Shown here piece by piece: positions 32,810-42,249 of a stretch of 64,000 nt of DNA. The stretch covers positions 62,001 to 126,000 of the forward strand of contig NHNW01000070.1 in the NCBI GenBank assembly GCA_002786025.1, given 5' to 3'. This DNA is from Zasmidium citrigriseum. Taxonomy: Eukaryota; Ascomycota; Dothideomycetes; Mycosphaerellales; Mycosphaerellaceae. Numbering within the stretch: the first letter of the stretch is position 1; every line of letters starts with the position of its first letter. The translations under genes and the position numbers were made by a program. The notes under the pieces are model-generated. The model saw nothing but the letters and a program-made list of their open reading frames with translations. It ran no database searches and had not been told where the DNA came from.

Positions 32810-33551
32810 AGCACTGCAAGGATGATCAGCTGGGTCGCACCAATTTTTGGAGGGGAGAAAGGTGGTACCACCTGCAACAGAGCTTTGTGAGATGTTATTT
32901 CTCGAGGTTGTGTGGTGGAGGTAGAGAAGTGGCAGAAGAAGCGCCGCTAGGTAGCTAGTCGAAGTCTACTGCCCCGCCGCTAGTAGCCGAGCCGCATCTG
33001 AAAATAGTCTTCAGCTGCTTGCCCCGCGGAAGTGAATATGAAGACAGCATCTAATGATGTCATGAAACAACGACCTCTTTACAAGCTAGAAGAAAGCGTC
33101 ACACTGTAGTTCACGAGCTGTAGATATTACGCATTTCGGCTCAGCTCGCTTGTCAACGCGGCTGACCACGATATTACAAAAAGCGGGAGTTCCACCGCTG
33201 CTTGGGCGTAGATTGCAGCTAGGCAGGGAGTAGTATAGGTCAGGGTTCCTAATTTCAGCAAAATCTTGGAAGAGTTATAAACAGTGAAACGCTTAATGTG
33301 AAGTTGGGTTGCTACGTTCATTGGTAGCTATTCGTCCGTAATCGCCTTCTTGCTCCCTTTCTCACTCCATCTCCCCGCTCGATCGGTGTCTTAGGCAAAG
33401 GCTTCCTGGGGCATAGCGAGCTGATTTTAACGGGACGATCTTTCCACCACTATGCATGAGCTCTTCTCATGTCGTCATCAATCTTCCGTGGAAGTATCCT
33501 ACCTAGACAGTGGCTTCGCAGTGCTGTGAAGGCCGCTAGCCCGCAGGCACT
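32810..33551. other. intergenic gap, members 13a and 13b
   Basis: Leader and promoter of 13a, then the 3' side of 13b. No RNA gene or repeat recognised. Confidence 0.5.
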
Positions 33552-34742
33552 TCATTCAAAAACTGGCCATATGAATCGATAGACCGGCGCATCGACCAGT
33601 AAGTCCCGAATGCTCTCAGAGAAAACGGTCTTGGGAACGACCAGTGTGTGAAAATGCTCCGTCCTCTCGGATCGCTGCACCCAGTCATCTAGCAAGGGCT
33701 CTTGCTCAGCCAAGGCTCGGGCCACCGCCAGCCAGTCGTCCATGCATGCCGCTCGTACGCGAGTGGTGGCACGCACTGGGACGTAGTTGTCGTCGTAGCC
33801 CTTGAGCTGGCACATTGAGATTACTTCCTTCGAGTCGAACTGGACGGCGAGGGCGGTGTGATACACAGGCTGTGTGATGACTGTGCGGAGGAACGGCCGT
33901 GAGAAGTCGAGACCGAAATTCAGCATCGCCTCCTTCGACTCGGTCTTCGCTAGAAGGAGAAAGCTGCTTTGAAGTTCTTCTCGCACCTCCGAACAGCAGA
34001 GGAAATCGTAGCTGAAGTGACGGTATTTCGCGGGGTCGAGCGCTAGCTCTTCCTTCAGATTGACCCTGAAGTCAACGTCCCAGACTTTACCTTCGAGAAG
34101 CGGATTGAGGTAGACCGGGTCTACTAGCCTGTCCTCCTCTTGCTCGTCCCAAGTGACGCCTTCCAGACACTGGGTTGGTCTGAGATGCATTTCTTCTTCA
34201 AAGTATTGAACCGTGTCGATAGTGTCGTAGATCAGCCGAGTAGCTCCTTGTGCGCAAAAGAGGTCCCAAGCGTACAACTCCCTTAGGATCATTTCAACAA
34301 GCTCGGGAGTGTGGAGGACTGTGTTCGTAGCGGACTGTTCATCTTCCTCGACATCGATATTTGGGCCGGAAAGGTCTTGTGAAGTCTCTTCGGCAGGAGG
34401 TTCAGAGGCAATGGCCGTCTTCTCCGATGCGGCCTGTGAGGTCGCCGATATCAGGGTTGCCTCTTCTTCTCTGCGAGTCTCCGCGAGCGACAGCATGACC
34501 ATGGTATCAAATGCGGCCTCAAAGCCCCCAGTAGAGGCCTCGCGTAATGAGTTTCGAGACTCGATCTTACTAGGGACGACCTGCTTCTTCTGCGGTGAAG
34601 TGTCTTGAAGCTCGAGACTGAGCACATCGGCATGTCCGAGGTTGTCAAGGGTGTGCTCCCCTGGAATGTGATCTCGTGGCATGACGTTCTCGGATGAGGT
34701 GTCGGAGACGAAGCAATTGTCGGCGGAAGGTGTGTTGGGCAT
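33552..34742 (-). CDS. F-box protein with long disordered N-terminus (member 13b)
   Basis: 396 residues from an ATG. Residues 1-135 are acidic and Ser/Thr-rich, with Ala/Glu stretches. F-box-like region about 137-185: VLHTPELVEMILRELYAWDL, GATRLIYDTIDTV, MHLRPTQ. Core PFLRTVITQPVYHT; C-terminal CMDDWLAVARALAEQEPLLD; ending DAPVYRFIWPVFE. A leader intron fits at 34854-34800 (GTATAC donor, GCTAATC branch, ATACAG acceptor, 55 nt). Tandem sister of 13a. Probable SCF receptor, intact. Confidence 0.88.
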   Translation of the reverse strand: MPNTPSADNCFVSDTSSENVMPRDHIPGEHTLDNLGHADVLSLELQDTSPQKKQVVPSKIESRNSLREASTGGFEAAFDTMVMLSLAETRREEEATLISATSQAASEKTAIASEPPAEETSQDLSGPNIDVEEDEQSATNTVLHTPELVEMILRELYAWDLFCAQGATRLIYDTIDTVQYFEEEMHLRPTQCLEGVTWDEQEEDRLVDPVYLNPLLEGKVWDVDFRVNLKEELALDPAKYRHFSYDFLCCSEVREELQSSFLLLAKTESKEAMLNFGLDFSRPFLRTVITQPVYHTALAVQFDSKEVISMCQLKGYDDNYVPVRATTRVRAACMDDWLAVARALAEQEPLLDDWVQRSERTEHFHTLVVPKTVFSESIRDLLVDAPVYRFIWPVFE

Positions 34743-35261
34743 CTTTGACTTTGAGGCAGCGGCACGGTTGTTGAGATTGCTGCCAATGGCGCGCTCGTGC
34801 TGTATGTCTGATTAGCTGAAGAATTATGGTGTTCAAGCAGCAATAAAAGTATACCGAATGCAATAGTTGTGTGCAAGATGCAAGTTGTCGTGGTTGCGCA
34901 AGTCGAGGAGCGGAGCGACCGAAGGAACCGTGACATCACGGACTGCGTCTGCGCGGCCTTGCTGTCCTGCTAGTAGCCGAGAGGCACGTGAAAGCGACTG
35001 CAGCTGATTTTGAACGGGTGTGAATCTAGGAATCGATCTTTAGTCGTGGCTACCTCCTAAAGAAGTGTGTATATTTAGGCGACTATGTTCATGCTCAATG
35101 CCACAGCTACTCGGAAGAGCATGCGAGAAGGGCAAGAAACGAGGAAGCCGGTAGCATCTTTCCATTTAGCGTGCCCCCACTGCGTCTTCCGTATTGAATA
35201 TCGACTCGACCATCTCCAATCTGAACGCCATCTTCTCCCCTGTACTCCTCGCGTAAGACCG
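34743..35261. other. intergenic gap with leader intron of 13b
   Basis: Holds the 34800-34854 leader intron. Otherwise no feature. Confidence 0.5.
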
Positions 35262-36314
35262 TCAAGCCATTGTGAGCCCCAGAAATGCGACTCTCACGCA
35301 ATTCAGCAAGACCACGACAGCCACAAACCAGTACACTCCCAACATGATCACGTCGTCGATCTTCGCCCTTGCCTCCTTGTTTCGTCTGCAGCATTTAGGC
35401 GCTTGTAACTCCGTCATTTGCGGTTTCGTGACCAGCCAGTCCAGCACACCAACCTCTTCAAACCTGCATCGCATCTCTCCCGGCTCCGTTCTGAAGTAGA
35501 TGTAGACTGGGTCGCTGCGGAAATGGTGGCGAATGAATGGCGAAAAGACGTCCTTGCTCACAGTCATGCTGACCTTCCGCCTGCAATGCTCTCGATCTGC
35601 ATGTTGGAGCCATTCGTCGACAATAGGCTCCATGGCGGCCACTGCGTCCGCGACATCCAGCCAAACTCCTGACCTCGTTGGATCAACGTCTACCGTTGCC
35701 ATGATGCATGCCGACTCCAAGCGCGGGTATGGATAGCCCTCCAGCCGACGAAGTTGACCAAGTAGTGCAGGGTTGCGCCAGCGAAGATGAAGTGTGCAGT
35801 GGCGTGGTGAATTCCATGGGATGGTCTTGACGATGCTCAGTGGGAGGTTTCTGGAGATCGCTTGCTTGGGTCTGAGCTTGGTGCGGGCGTGGATGCCGAC
35901 GATGAAGGAATCGTAGATGAAGCCAGTCGTGAAGGTGGATGGGTACTTGGTATCGCCGTCTGGGATGTAGCCCGCCGAGAACCATTCTGGCTCATGCCAG
36001 ATCTCGTCTGTTGGAAAGCGATGGAGTGGCTTCGTCATCTTGCCGTTGGTCCCAGGCATCTCCATCTCGTTGTCGTCTCGTCTCGTTGAATAAATCATGC
36101 GTTTCTCCAAATGCGTGGCGCTGGACACAGACTCGGAGAACGCTCTGTTGACGGGTTGGAGGACGATCGCCTCTCTGGCGGAAAGGTTTCCCAGGATGAG
36201 ATCAAGCAATTCTGGGAGCGCAAGGGCGCGCTCTGCGGCCGGGATCAAGCTATGCTCATCTGGCCCGGGATCGGGCAGAGCGATCGCAGCTGGATCGAGG
36301 CTTATGCGGTCCAT
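35262..36314 (-). CDS. F-box-like protein with C-terminal membrane segment (member 13c)
   Basis: 350 residues from an ATG. F-box-like residues about 28-78: ALALPELLDLILGNLSAREA, QPVNRAFSESVSSATHLEK, RMIY. Core GFIYDSFIVGIHARTK is close to members 10 and 11. A C-terminal SGVWLDVADAVAAMEPIVDEW signature and DPVYIYFR follow; other members end here. This one continues about 65 residues: a basic stretch (CCRRNKEARAKI), then a hydrophobic segment (VIMLGVYWFVAVVVLL plus VRVAFLGL) compatible with a tail anchor. A leader intron fits at 36404-36345 (GTAAGC, GCTGACA, CATTCAG). If real, the receptor would sit on a membrane. Confidence 0.85.
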   Translation of the reverse strand: MDRISLDPAAIALPDPGPDEHSLIPAAERALALPELLDLILGNLSAREAIVLQPVNRAFSESVSSATHLEKRMIYSTRRDDNEMEMPGTNGKMTKPLHRFPTDEIWHEPEWFSAGYIPDGDTKYPSTFTTGFIYDSFIVGIHARTKLRPKQAISRNLPLSIVKTIPWNSPRHCTLHLRWRNPALLGQLRRLEGYPYPRLESACIMATVDVDPTRSGVWLDVADAVAAMEPIVDEWLQHADREHCRRKVSMTVSKDVFSPFIRHHFRSDPVYIYFRTEPGEMRCRFEEVGVLDWLVTKPQMTELQAPKCCRRNKEARAKIDDVIMLGVYWFVAVVVLLNCVRVAFLGLTMA

Positions 36315-36700
36315 CTCTCGCAGGCACTATGAGGGACGATGCTACTGAATGAGCCAATGTTGTCAGCAGAATGCAAACGTTTGGTGGGGATAGAGGCAGC
36401 TTACGATGATGGACGGGTATTTTGTAGTCAGGAGAGTGAGGGCATCACGAGCGGGCGACAATCGTGGAAATCCAGTGCACATGAGGGCGCATCTTGGCGT
36501 GCATCTTCGATCGACTTTAGCGTCGACTAGCGCAAAGTCTATTCGGGCGATCCGGGCGTGCTTCAGAACTTCCACTCCCGCCGTTCACTGCTTCAACCAC
36601 CTTGCTACACCCCAGATCCGCCGAATTGCAAGAACTCTCCACTCACGCCCACGTTGCTCTGTATCTCTCGTCGACAATATCCACTTCCACGCACACCACA
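36315..36700. promoter_or_regulatory. divergent intergenic region, members 13c and 14
   Basis: Shared upstream region of a minus-strand and a plus-strand member. Contains the leader intron of 13c (36345-36404). No operator motif identified. Confidence 0.45.
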
Positions 36701-37675
36701 ATGACATGCACGCGCCCCAGACCTGCGGTGCCAGACATCGCCCGTATCTATGCGAACAAGAAAGCTCACGCGATGCGCGCAGCCCAGATTGCTGCCTCCG
36801 CTACAACAAGCATCGGCGATGTTATGGGCGAGAGCGACGATGATGAGGAGGAGAAAGAGCAGCCCGCCACGGATGCAGTCTGGCGATTTCCCGAGCTGGT
36901 CGAGTTGATTCTGTCCCACCTGAGCCCTCGCGATCTTTTCCTGGCCAGACGTATCAGTCGCATCACTCACGACACTATCGACACCGTCAAGGGCTTCCCA
37001 GAAAAGATGTTCTTGAAGCCCATCGGCTGTCTCGAGAGCTTCACCTGGCGAGCCACTGCAGTCAGTCCGTCGGGCGACCGTGCCAGTGACATTCTGCGCG
37101 ACCTTGAGGACGTCATCGAGACGAATCCATTCCTCGAGCAACCGGACCATACCCAGTTCCCATTCTCAATGGACCTGAAGAGGGACCTCAAAATGACCAA
37201 CCAAATGATCATGAACTTCAAATACTTCATTCCACGCTGCGTGCGGAGCCCGGCTCCGGGAACGATCCATTACCCGACATTCATCCTCGACATCGACCTG
37301 CTATCGATCCATACTGGTCTTACCTTCGGTCTGGATTTCCCCGCTCCTTTCCTGCGCACGGTCATTACCCAGCCGGTCTATCGATCGACGCTCCGTCTCG
37401 ATTGTTGGCATTCAGAAACTGTCCGTAGGTTGCATCGAGTCAAGGAGATTAAGAACAAGAGTTACAGATGGACGGTTCATGTCGATCTGCGCCCGGACTC
37501 GATGTCATCCTGGATGGCAGTGGTTCGATGTCTTACCAAGCTTGAGCCATCCGCGGAGGAATGGGTGGAAGCGGCATTCGACCGCAATAGCGACGAGGTC
37601 GTGCTTCCGCGTGGGCGCCTGCCTGCTGACATTCGCGAGGTCGTCTACGACTCACCGATCTATCGCTACTGCTAA
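36701..37675 (+). CDS. F-box protein, array member 14
   Basis: 324 residues from the ATG at 36701 (ACAATGA context); the frame is open upstream but that part lacks family features. An acidic linker (ESDDDEEEKEQ) precedes the F-box at about 60-108: VWRFPELVELILSHLSPRDL, ARRISRITHDTIDTV, KMFLKP. Core PFLRTVITQPVYRS is almost identical to 13b. C-terminal DSMSSWMAVVRCLTKLEPSAEEW; ends DSPIYRYC. It is on the opposite strand from 13a-c, so an inversion or inverted duplication separates them. Probable SCF receptor. Confidence 0.88.
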   Translation: MTCTRPRPAVPDIARIYANKKAHAMRAAQIAASATTSIGDVMGESDDDEEEKEQPATDAVWRFPELVELILSHLSPRDLFLARRISRITHDTIDTVKGFPEKMFLKPIGCLESFTWRATAVSPSGDRASDILRDLEDVIETNPFLEQPDHTQFPFSMDLKRDLKMTNQMIMNFKYFIPRCVRSPAPGTIHYPTFILDIDLLSIHTGLTFGLDFPAPFLRTVITQPVYRSTLRLDCWHSETVRRLHRVKEIKNKSYRWTVHVDLRPDSMSSWMAVVRCLTKLEPSAEEWVEAAFDRNSDEVVLPRGRLPADIREVVYDSPIYRYC

Positions 37676-38447
37676 GCGACATGACACAATGCGCATGAGT
37701 CTCTGCGATGGTGATATGAGGCACTTGCGCGTGGCAGCAGGGCAGTAAGCGGGAGAGAAAGGGGTGGGGAGGGCCCGACCAACGCCTTTGCTCTTGTCGA
37801 AGGACACTTGACCAGGGGGAAAGGTCCAGGATGGAGGGAATACAAAGCTATTATCTGGGACAATGACCGATTCCATGATGGGAGAACGGGAGAACAAAGG
37901 ACGACCAAGCCACGCTATGGAACCTCAGACCGATGCAAATGGCTTAGCCTGATCCAGGAATCATAGAGTTGTGCGTGTCTGGCTTAGTTACGTTTCATAT
38001 GGAGGTCAAAAAGCACGATGGTACAGTAGAACTCCTTGAAACAGCAGCTCTACTTTCATGTTCGTCTTGCCTGGATGGCGTTGAGGAAGACCGGCTTGTG
38101 CGCCACTCAATTTCTACCTGCAACTGCATGTTGGATCAAGACTGCCATCAATGTCTCGGGTGTGTGTAGCGTGTAGGAGTGGTGGTCGCCGTCACAGCGC
38201 GTGTGACTTGCGATTTAAGCTTCGCTAGCGCGGGTGTCGCAAAGTCTGATCCCGCTGGCTCCACCTCTTCCCACTCGCGGGACATCTATAGCTTCAGCAC
38301 CACCGCCCCCGTCGTGATCAAAACATCGACTCACTGCTGACTCAAACGGGGAACTATCCAGAATCTCTCGCAGTATCGCGCGAGTCGTACGTATACATCC
38401 AAACACTCTGCCCTTATTTATAGCTAACCCTCAACCCGCCACAGGAC
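37676..38447. other. intergenic gap with leader intron of member 15
   Basis: A 58-nt leader intron fits at 38387-38444 (GTACGT donor, GCTAACC branch, CCACAG acceptor), three bases before the ATG. Otherwise nothing recognised. Confidence 0.5.
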
Positions 38448-39593
38448 ATGTCTCACCCATTACAACAACCAACGGGAGGCGCATACCGCGCAGAGCCCAC
38501 GAACGGCTATACAGCGTCGGCGATCTCCAGTGCGGCAGACCAGGACCTTGAGCTGAGCTGGGGTCTGATGGGCTTGTCGCTCAACGACTCGACAGGACGG
38601 CACGGCAGTCGCGTGCCAGGACTATCTACAAGCGAGATCATGCCCACCCGTTCCTTAGAGTTGCAGAGCCTCCGGCCCTCCACTTCGTCACCAAATGTCT
38701 CCCAAAGCGGATACGCATTCGTCATCGGCGTCGGCAAGATCTCTTGCCCCGTAGTCGGCGAGACTCCAGGCCCCGTCAAGAACCCGTACGGGCGAGATGG
38801 ATCCGCAGTCGACGCTGTGCTCAACCTTCCGGAGCTCGTTGAGCACATTGCCGACCAACTTCCCGCCAGAAATCTTTACAAGGCCCAACGCATCAACAAG
38901 AGGTTCCATGCTGTCATCGATCAGCGCAAGAAGTTCAAAGATCGCATGTGGCTCGGCAATTTCGAGTCGAAAGGGAATGAGCGGCTCCGCTGGCGCGACA
39001 ACACCGTTCCATACATGCTAAGCAATCTGGTGCAAAAGATCGAGTTCAATCCAATGCTCACGAGGCCTTGGGAAGACAGGCTGTTCGTGATCGACCTCGC
39101 AAAGGACCTCAAGCTCTACGCCGAAGACGTACAGACTATGACGTACGGAAGCAAGGCCACCCGTTGGCCAGGCGATCGCTTCTACCTGGAGATCGACTTC
39201 CCGAACCTGAGTGCTCCCAAATCCTTCGCCATGGGTGACGCTTGCAGACTCCCGGGCCCATTCCTCCGCACGCCTATCACGCAGCCCGTATACTCCACCA
39301 ACGTTCATCTCTCCTGGCGATCCTGGGCAGTGGATCTGGCACTGATCAAGAGAGGTAGCAAGAAGTGCAACCAGAAGGTTCACGCAGTGGCCAGAGTCCT
39401 TCCAGCCCTGCCTGAGGTCTGGATCGCTGTGGCTCGGAGTATCATCCAGCTTGAGCCAACTACTGAGGAATGGCTGGAAGCAGCCCCGAATCAGATCTCC
39501 TCGTGCGTTAAGGTCCGGCGCACGAAGGATGCTCTACCATCTGAGCTGCGCGAGGTCTTGGATATGAACGTGTTGTACCTTGTGCCGGCTTGA
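38448..39593 (+). CDS. F-box protein, array member 15
   Basis: 381 residues from an ATG right after the probable leader intron. Residues 1-115 are Ser/Gly/Pro-rich and probably disordered. F-box about 120-170: VLNLPELVEHIADQLPARNL, AQRINKRFHAVIDQRKKFKD, RMWLG. Core PFLRTPITQPVYST; C-terminal EVWIAVARSIIQLEPTTEEW; ends DMNVLYLVPA. Aligns along its length with 13a, 13b and 14, so these four form a subgroup marked by the ITQPVY motif. Probable SCF receptor. Confidence 0.88.
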   Translation: MSHPLQQPTGGAYRAEPTNGYTASAISSAADQDLELSWGLMGLSLNDSTGRHGSRVPGLSTSEIMPTRSLELQSLRPSTSSPNVSQSGYAFVIGVGKISCPVVGETPGPVKNPYGRDGSAVDAVLNLPELVEHIADQLPARNLYKAQRINKRFHAVIDQRKKFKDRMWLGNFESKGNERLRWRDNTVPYMLSNLVQKIEFNPMLTRPWEDRLFVIDLAKDLKLYAEDVQTMTYGSKATRWPGDRFYLEIDFPNLSAPKSFAMGDACRLPGPFLRTPITQPVYSTNVHLSWRSWAVDLALIKRGSKKCNQKVHAVARVLPALPEVWIAVARSIIQLEPTTEEWLEAAPNQISSCVKVRRTKDALPSELREVLDMNVLYLVPA

Positions 39594-40546
39594 TTGACCA
39601 AGTAGGACACCGGATACCCGCCTTCGCAGACGCGTATACAGGAATGAGTGGCGATTGGTGATCAGCGCTAGCCGAGCAAAAAGGGCTGCATGCGGGAGGG
39701 GATCTTGGAAAGGTTCAGACCACAGGCGCGGTAGTGGCTGCGAGGTCTCATACCAAGGCAAAGCGAACAGTAAAACCTCAAATTACTTTCTCTTCGGACA
39801 TGAAAAGGACGGAGCGAGCATGATGGGGTCTAGCACAGTAGGCGAGCGTCTTTGGACCGAATATAGATTGTTAGAATAGCAACGCTTCTTGTCTCAATCC
39901 GTATATCTCTAAGCCTCTTTCTTGGTCGTGTTTACACTCGTCTTTGCAGTTGAGGACGAATAGCAGCCGTTTCTCTATGTGCACTGGACAAGCGAACAAA
40001 GCAGCCCTTATACGAACAATCGTTCTTTTCCGAGCAAAAGCCAGTGCTATCAGGCGAGAAGCTCGGTCTTCCTTTCTTTATTCGACCAAAGAGACAGTCA
40101 GCTCTTAGCGTGGAATCGTACACTCGACTTAAATATCAACATCTTGCGATAGAACCATAGGTCCTTCTCCCTGTTAACATGAGGGGGTATGCGTTCTGTG
40201 AGACTGCATTGACATGAGTTCAACTCGAGATTCGAATCGTCCAGGAGGTGTGAGACGTGAAACGTACCAATGTGCAACTAGCGCCAAAGTCTATTCTCGC
40301 CCCCTGCATCTTCTTCTCGATTCTGGCTTGATCGTCAGCGACTTCTTCCTCGTCCTCAACACACCCAATCATAAGACGGCCTTTAACACGAGCCGCACGA
40401 GAACTGTATGTCGCACATCGTGGCCTCTACATGAGCACATTACTCACCATTTCAGCGCCCCGCCATCGCCGTCCTCGATTACACTCCTGACTCCTCCGCC
40501 GCACGATTTTCCGTCCTCTGCATCTCCATCCATCGCCTCCTCGACC
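39594..40546. other. intergenic gap with leader intron of member 16
   Basis: A 50-nt leader intron fits at 40406-40455 (GTATGT donor, TACTCACC branch, TTTCAG acceptor). The frame open from 40214 crosses it and is not taken as coding. Confidence 0.5.
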
Positions 40547-41290
40547 ATGGCATCATCGGCCTGTTTCAAGGTTCTTGGAACCACCGAGCTGCTGGAGAAG
40601 GTTCTGGAGCAGCTGCCCTTCGTCGACAAGTATCGAGTCCAGCGCACCTGTCGCCACTTCCGCGACACCGTCAAGGGCTCTGTCAAGCTTCAGCAGCAGA
40701 TGTTTCTACGCCCGCTTGCAATCATCGACTCTGACGGCGGCCAACCTCGAGAGATCAATCCCCTGCTGCAAGAACTGGGAGTCATGGACATCGCGCCCGG
40801 CTTCCGGATGATCGGACTTAGTTCACTCATGCCCACGAGCTTCTGTGGGGCTTCATACTCGGACGCCGGCGAGCAGTTCTTCAACTTCTCGATTCTCAAG
40901 AACCAAAACCCCCTGCTGCTTGCCTCGCTCTTCCCAACGACATTCCTCGACCAACTAATCACGCAGCCAGCCTGGCCGGTTCGACTCTATGTATCCTGGC
41001 TGATGAGAGTCCACGGTGATGGCATGGTCGAGTGCTGCATGGAGAACCCACGCGATGAGATGCGAGTCTCGGTCCTGGTCAAGCCAGCGAAGCCACGTGC
41101 TTGGCTGGACGTCATGGGTATTCTTATCCACATGGCACCGGATATGCATGGACTTGAGAGATACGGCGTACGTACTCTGCCTGGAGTCAAGACGACCAAG
41201 AAGATCGATGAGTATCCGGCGCATATCGGGGACCTGCTCTGCGAAGATCCAGAGTATGAAGTTTCTTGCATTCGCCCTGGAAACAACTGA
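40547..41290 (+). CDS. F-box protein, array member 16
   Basis: 247 residues from the ATG at 40547 (GACCATGG). F-box at residues 5-55: CFKVLGTTELLEKVLEQLPF, QRTCRHFRDTVKGSVKLQQ, QMFLRP. Core TFLDQLITQPAWPVRLYVSW; C-terminal PRAWLDVMGILIHMAP; ends DPEYEVSCIRPGNN. Closest relative is member 17 (GTTELLE, CHHFNNTVRGSSPLQ), beyond the retroelement, so the element inserted between two sister duplicates. Probable SCF receptor, intact. Confidence 0.88.
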   Translation: MASSACFKVLGTTELLEKVLEQLPFVDKYRVQRTCRHFRDTVKGSVKLQQQMFLRPLAIIDSDGGQPREINPLLQELGVMDIAPGFRMIGLSSLMPTSFCGASYSDAGEQFFNFSILKNQNPLLLASLFPTTFLDQLITQPAWPVRLYVSWLMRVHGDGMVECCMENPRDEMRVSVLVKPAKPRAWLDVMGILIHMAPDMHGLERYGVRTLPGVKTTKKIDEYPAHIGDLLCEDPEYEVSCIRPGNN

Positions 41291-41852
41291 GCCTTGACAG
41301 AACACCTCCAAGATGGTGCTACATCCAGTTGCTGCTATTCTCTATGGCAGGAACAATGTCTACCGGCGCTGGACACAGCCGGTGTGGCATAGAACCGAGG
41401 TTTCAAAGCGAGATACGGGAAGAATGGCCTGGGCGCCTTTGCCACGTCTGTATCGCTGAGCTGCAGTCTATGTGCATGAACGAGATGGATCATTCTGATA
41501 TTCTTGCGTTAAGAGCTAATACCGACGGACACGTGCAATGTAAATTCTTTTCCGACGTCTCATGACACCGTCTGAAGGACTGTCATCCGCTACGGCGGTT
41601 TTTGCAGCGTACCCCTTTTTCAGACCACTACAGTGAATAGCTCTCACCAAGATTGCAGGATTGGGCAACGTGCGGCCGATCTCGATATCATTGAAGTAGC
41701 TGTTGTATCCGGTGAGACGGAACTGATCCGAACAGCCCTCCAAACATTCATCTTAGTAATTATCATCATGACCCTTGCCGCATTAAAAGGTTCAGCGCTT
41801 CTAATCTCATTACACGCCAACGAAAAGGACCTTCGAATGAATCCGACCAGCT
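41291..41852. other. gap between member 16 and retroelement
   Basis: No gene recognised. Ends at the target duplication of the LTR element. Base composition is normal, in contrast to the RIP-hit element. Confidence 0.5.
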
Positions 41853-41857
41853 CGCTG
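41853..41857. repeat. target-site duplication, left copy
   Basis: CGCTG directly before the left LTR; the same five bases follow the right LTR at 48763-48767. A 5-bp duplication is what LTR-retrotransposon integrases produce. Confidence 0.9.
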
Positions 41858-42001
41858 TGTCACAAGGCGATGGAATCAGAGTGTGTTGGCGTAAAGACGT
41901 GTTGTCAGACGTCTACGAAGGAGGTAGCTAGGTACAATGCGAAGATATCCACAGCCCTTATCGATAAGGGATGCCTTAGGCTCAGCCAGCCTTTCGTAAC
42001 A
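41858..42001 (-). repeat. LTR (3' LTR of element)
   Basis: 144 bp, TGT...ACA. Differs from the other LTR at one position: T at 41977 against C at 48738, a C-to-T change in CpA context. Confidence 0.95.
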
Positions 42002-42004
42002 GTA

Positions 42005-42015
42005 CTCCCCCCTCT
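42005..42015 (-). other. polypurine tract of retroelement
   Basis: AGAGGGGGGAG on the minus strand, four bases from the LTR. It primes plus-strand DNA synthesis in such elements and fixes the orientation as minus. Confidence 0.75.
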
Positions 42016-42035
42016 GTAGCGCGAGCTCCTACGAG

Positions 42036-42067
42036 CATATCTATATCTATATCTATATCCATATCTT
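42036..42067. repeat. short TATATC simple repeat
   Basis: Four to five imperfect copies of a six-base ATATCT unit just inside the 3' LTR of the element. Confidence 0.8.
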
Positions 42068-42249
42068 TTTCCTTAAGCGGAGCTCTACTAATCGGTCTAT
42101 CTCCGACGGCGCTAGTGTCTAACTAACGAGAGCGGAGAGTTAATCTAACGTTATTAGGTAGCTTAGTCTTATCTACTAAGGATAGGTAGTTAACGTTTAC
42201 ATCGTAAGTACTAGCGGTTAAGCCTTTACTCGTATACGATAGAGAACTC

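Noticed and set aside
40214..40546. N-terminal extension of member 16
   Set aside because: The frame is open but crosses a good leader intron (40406-40455) and lacks family features.
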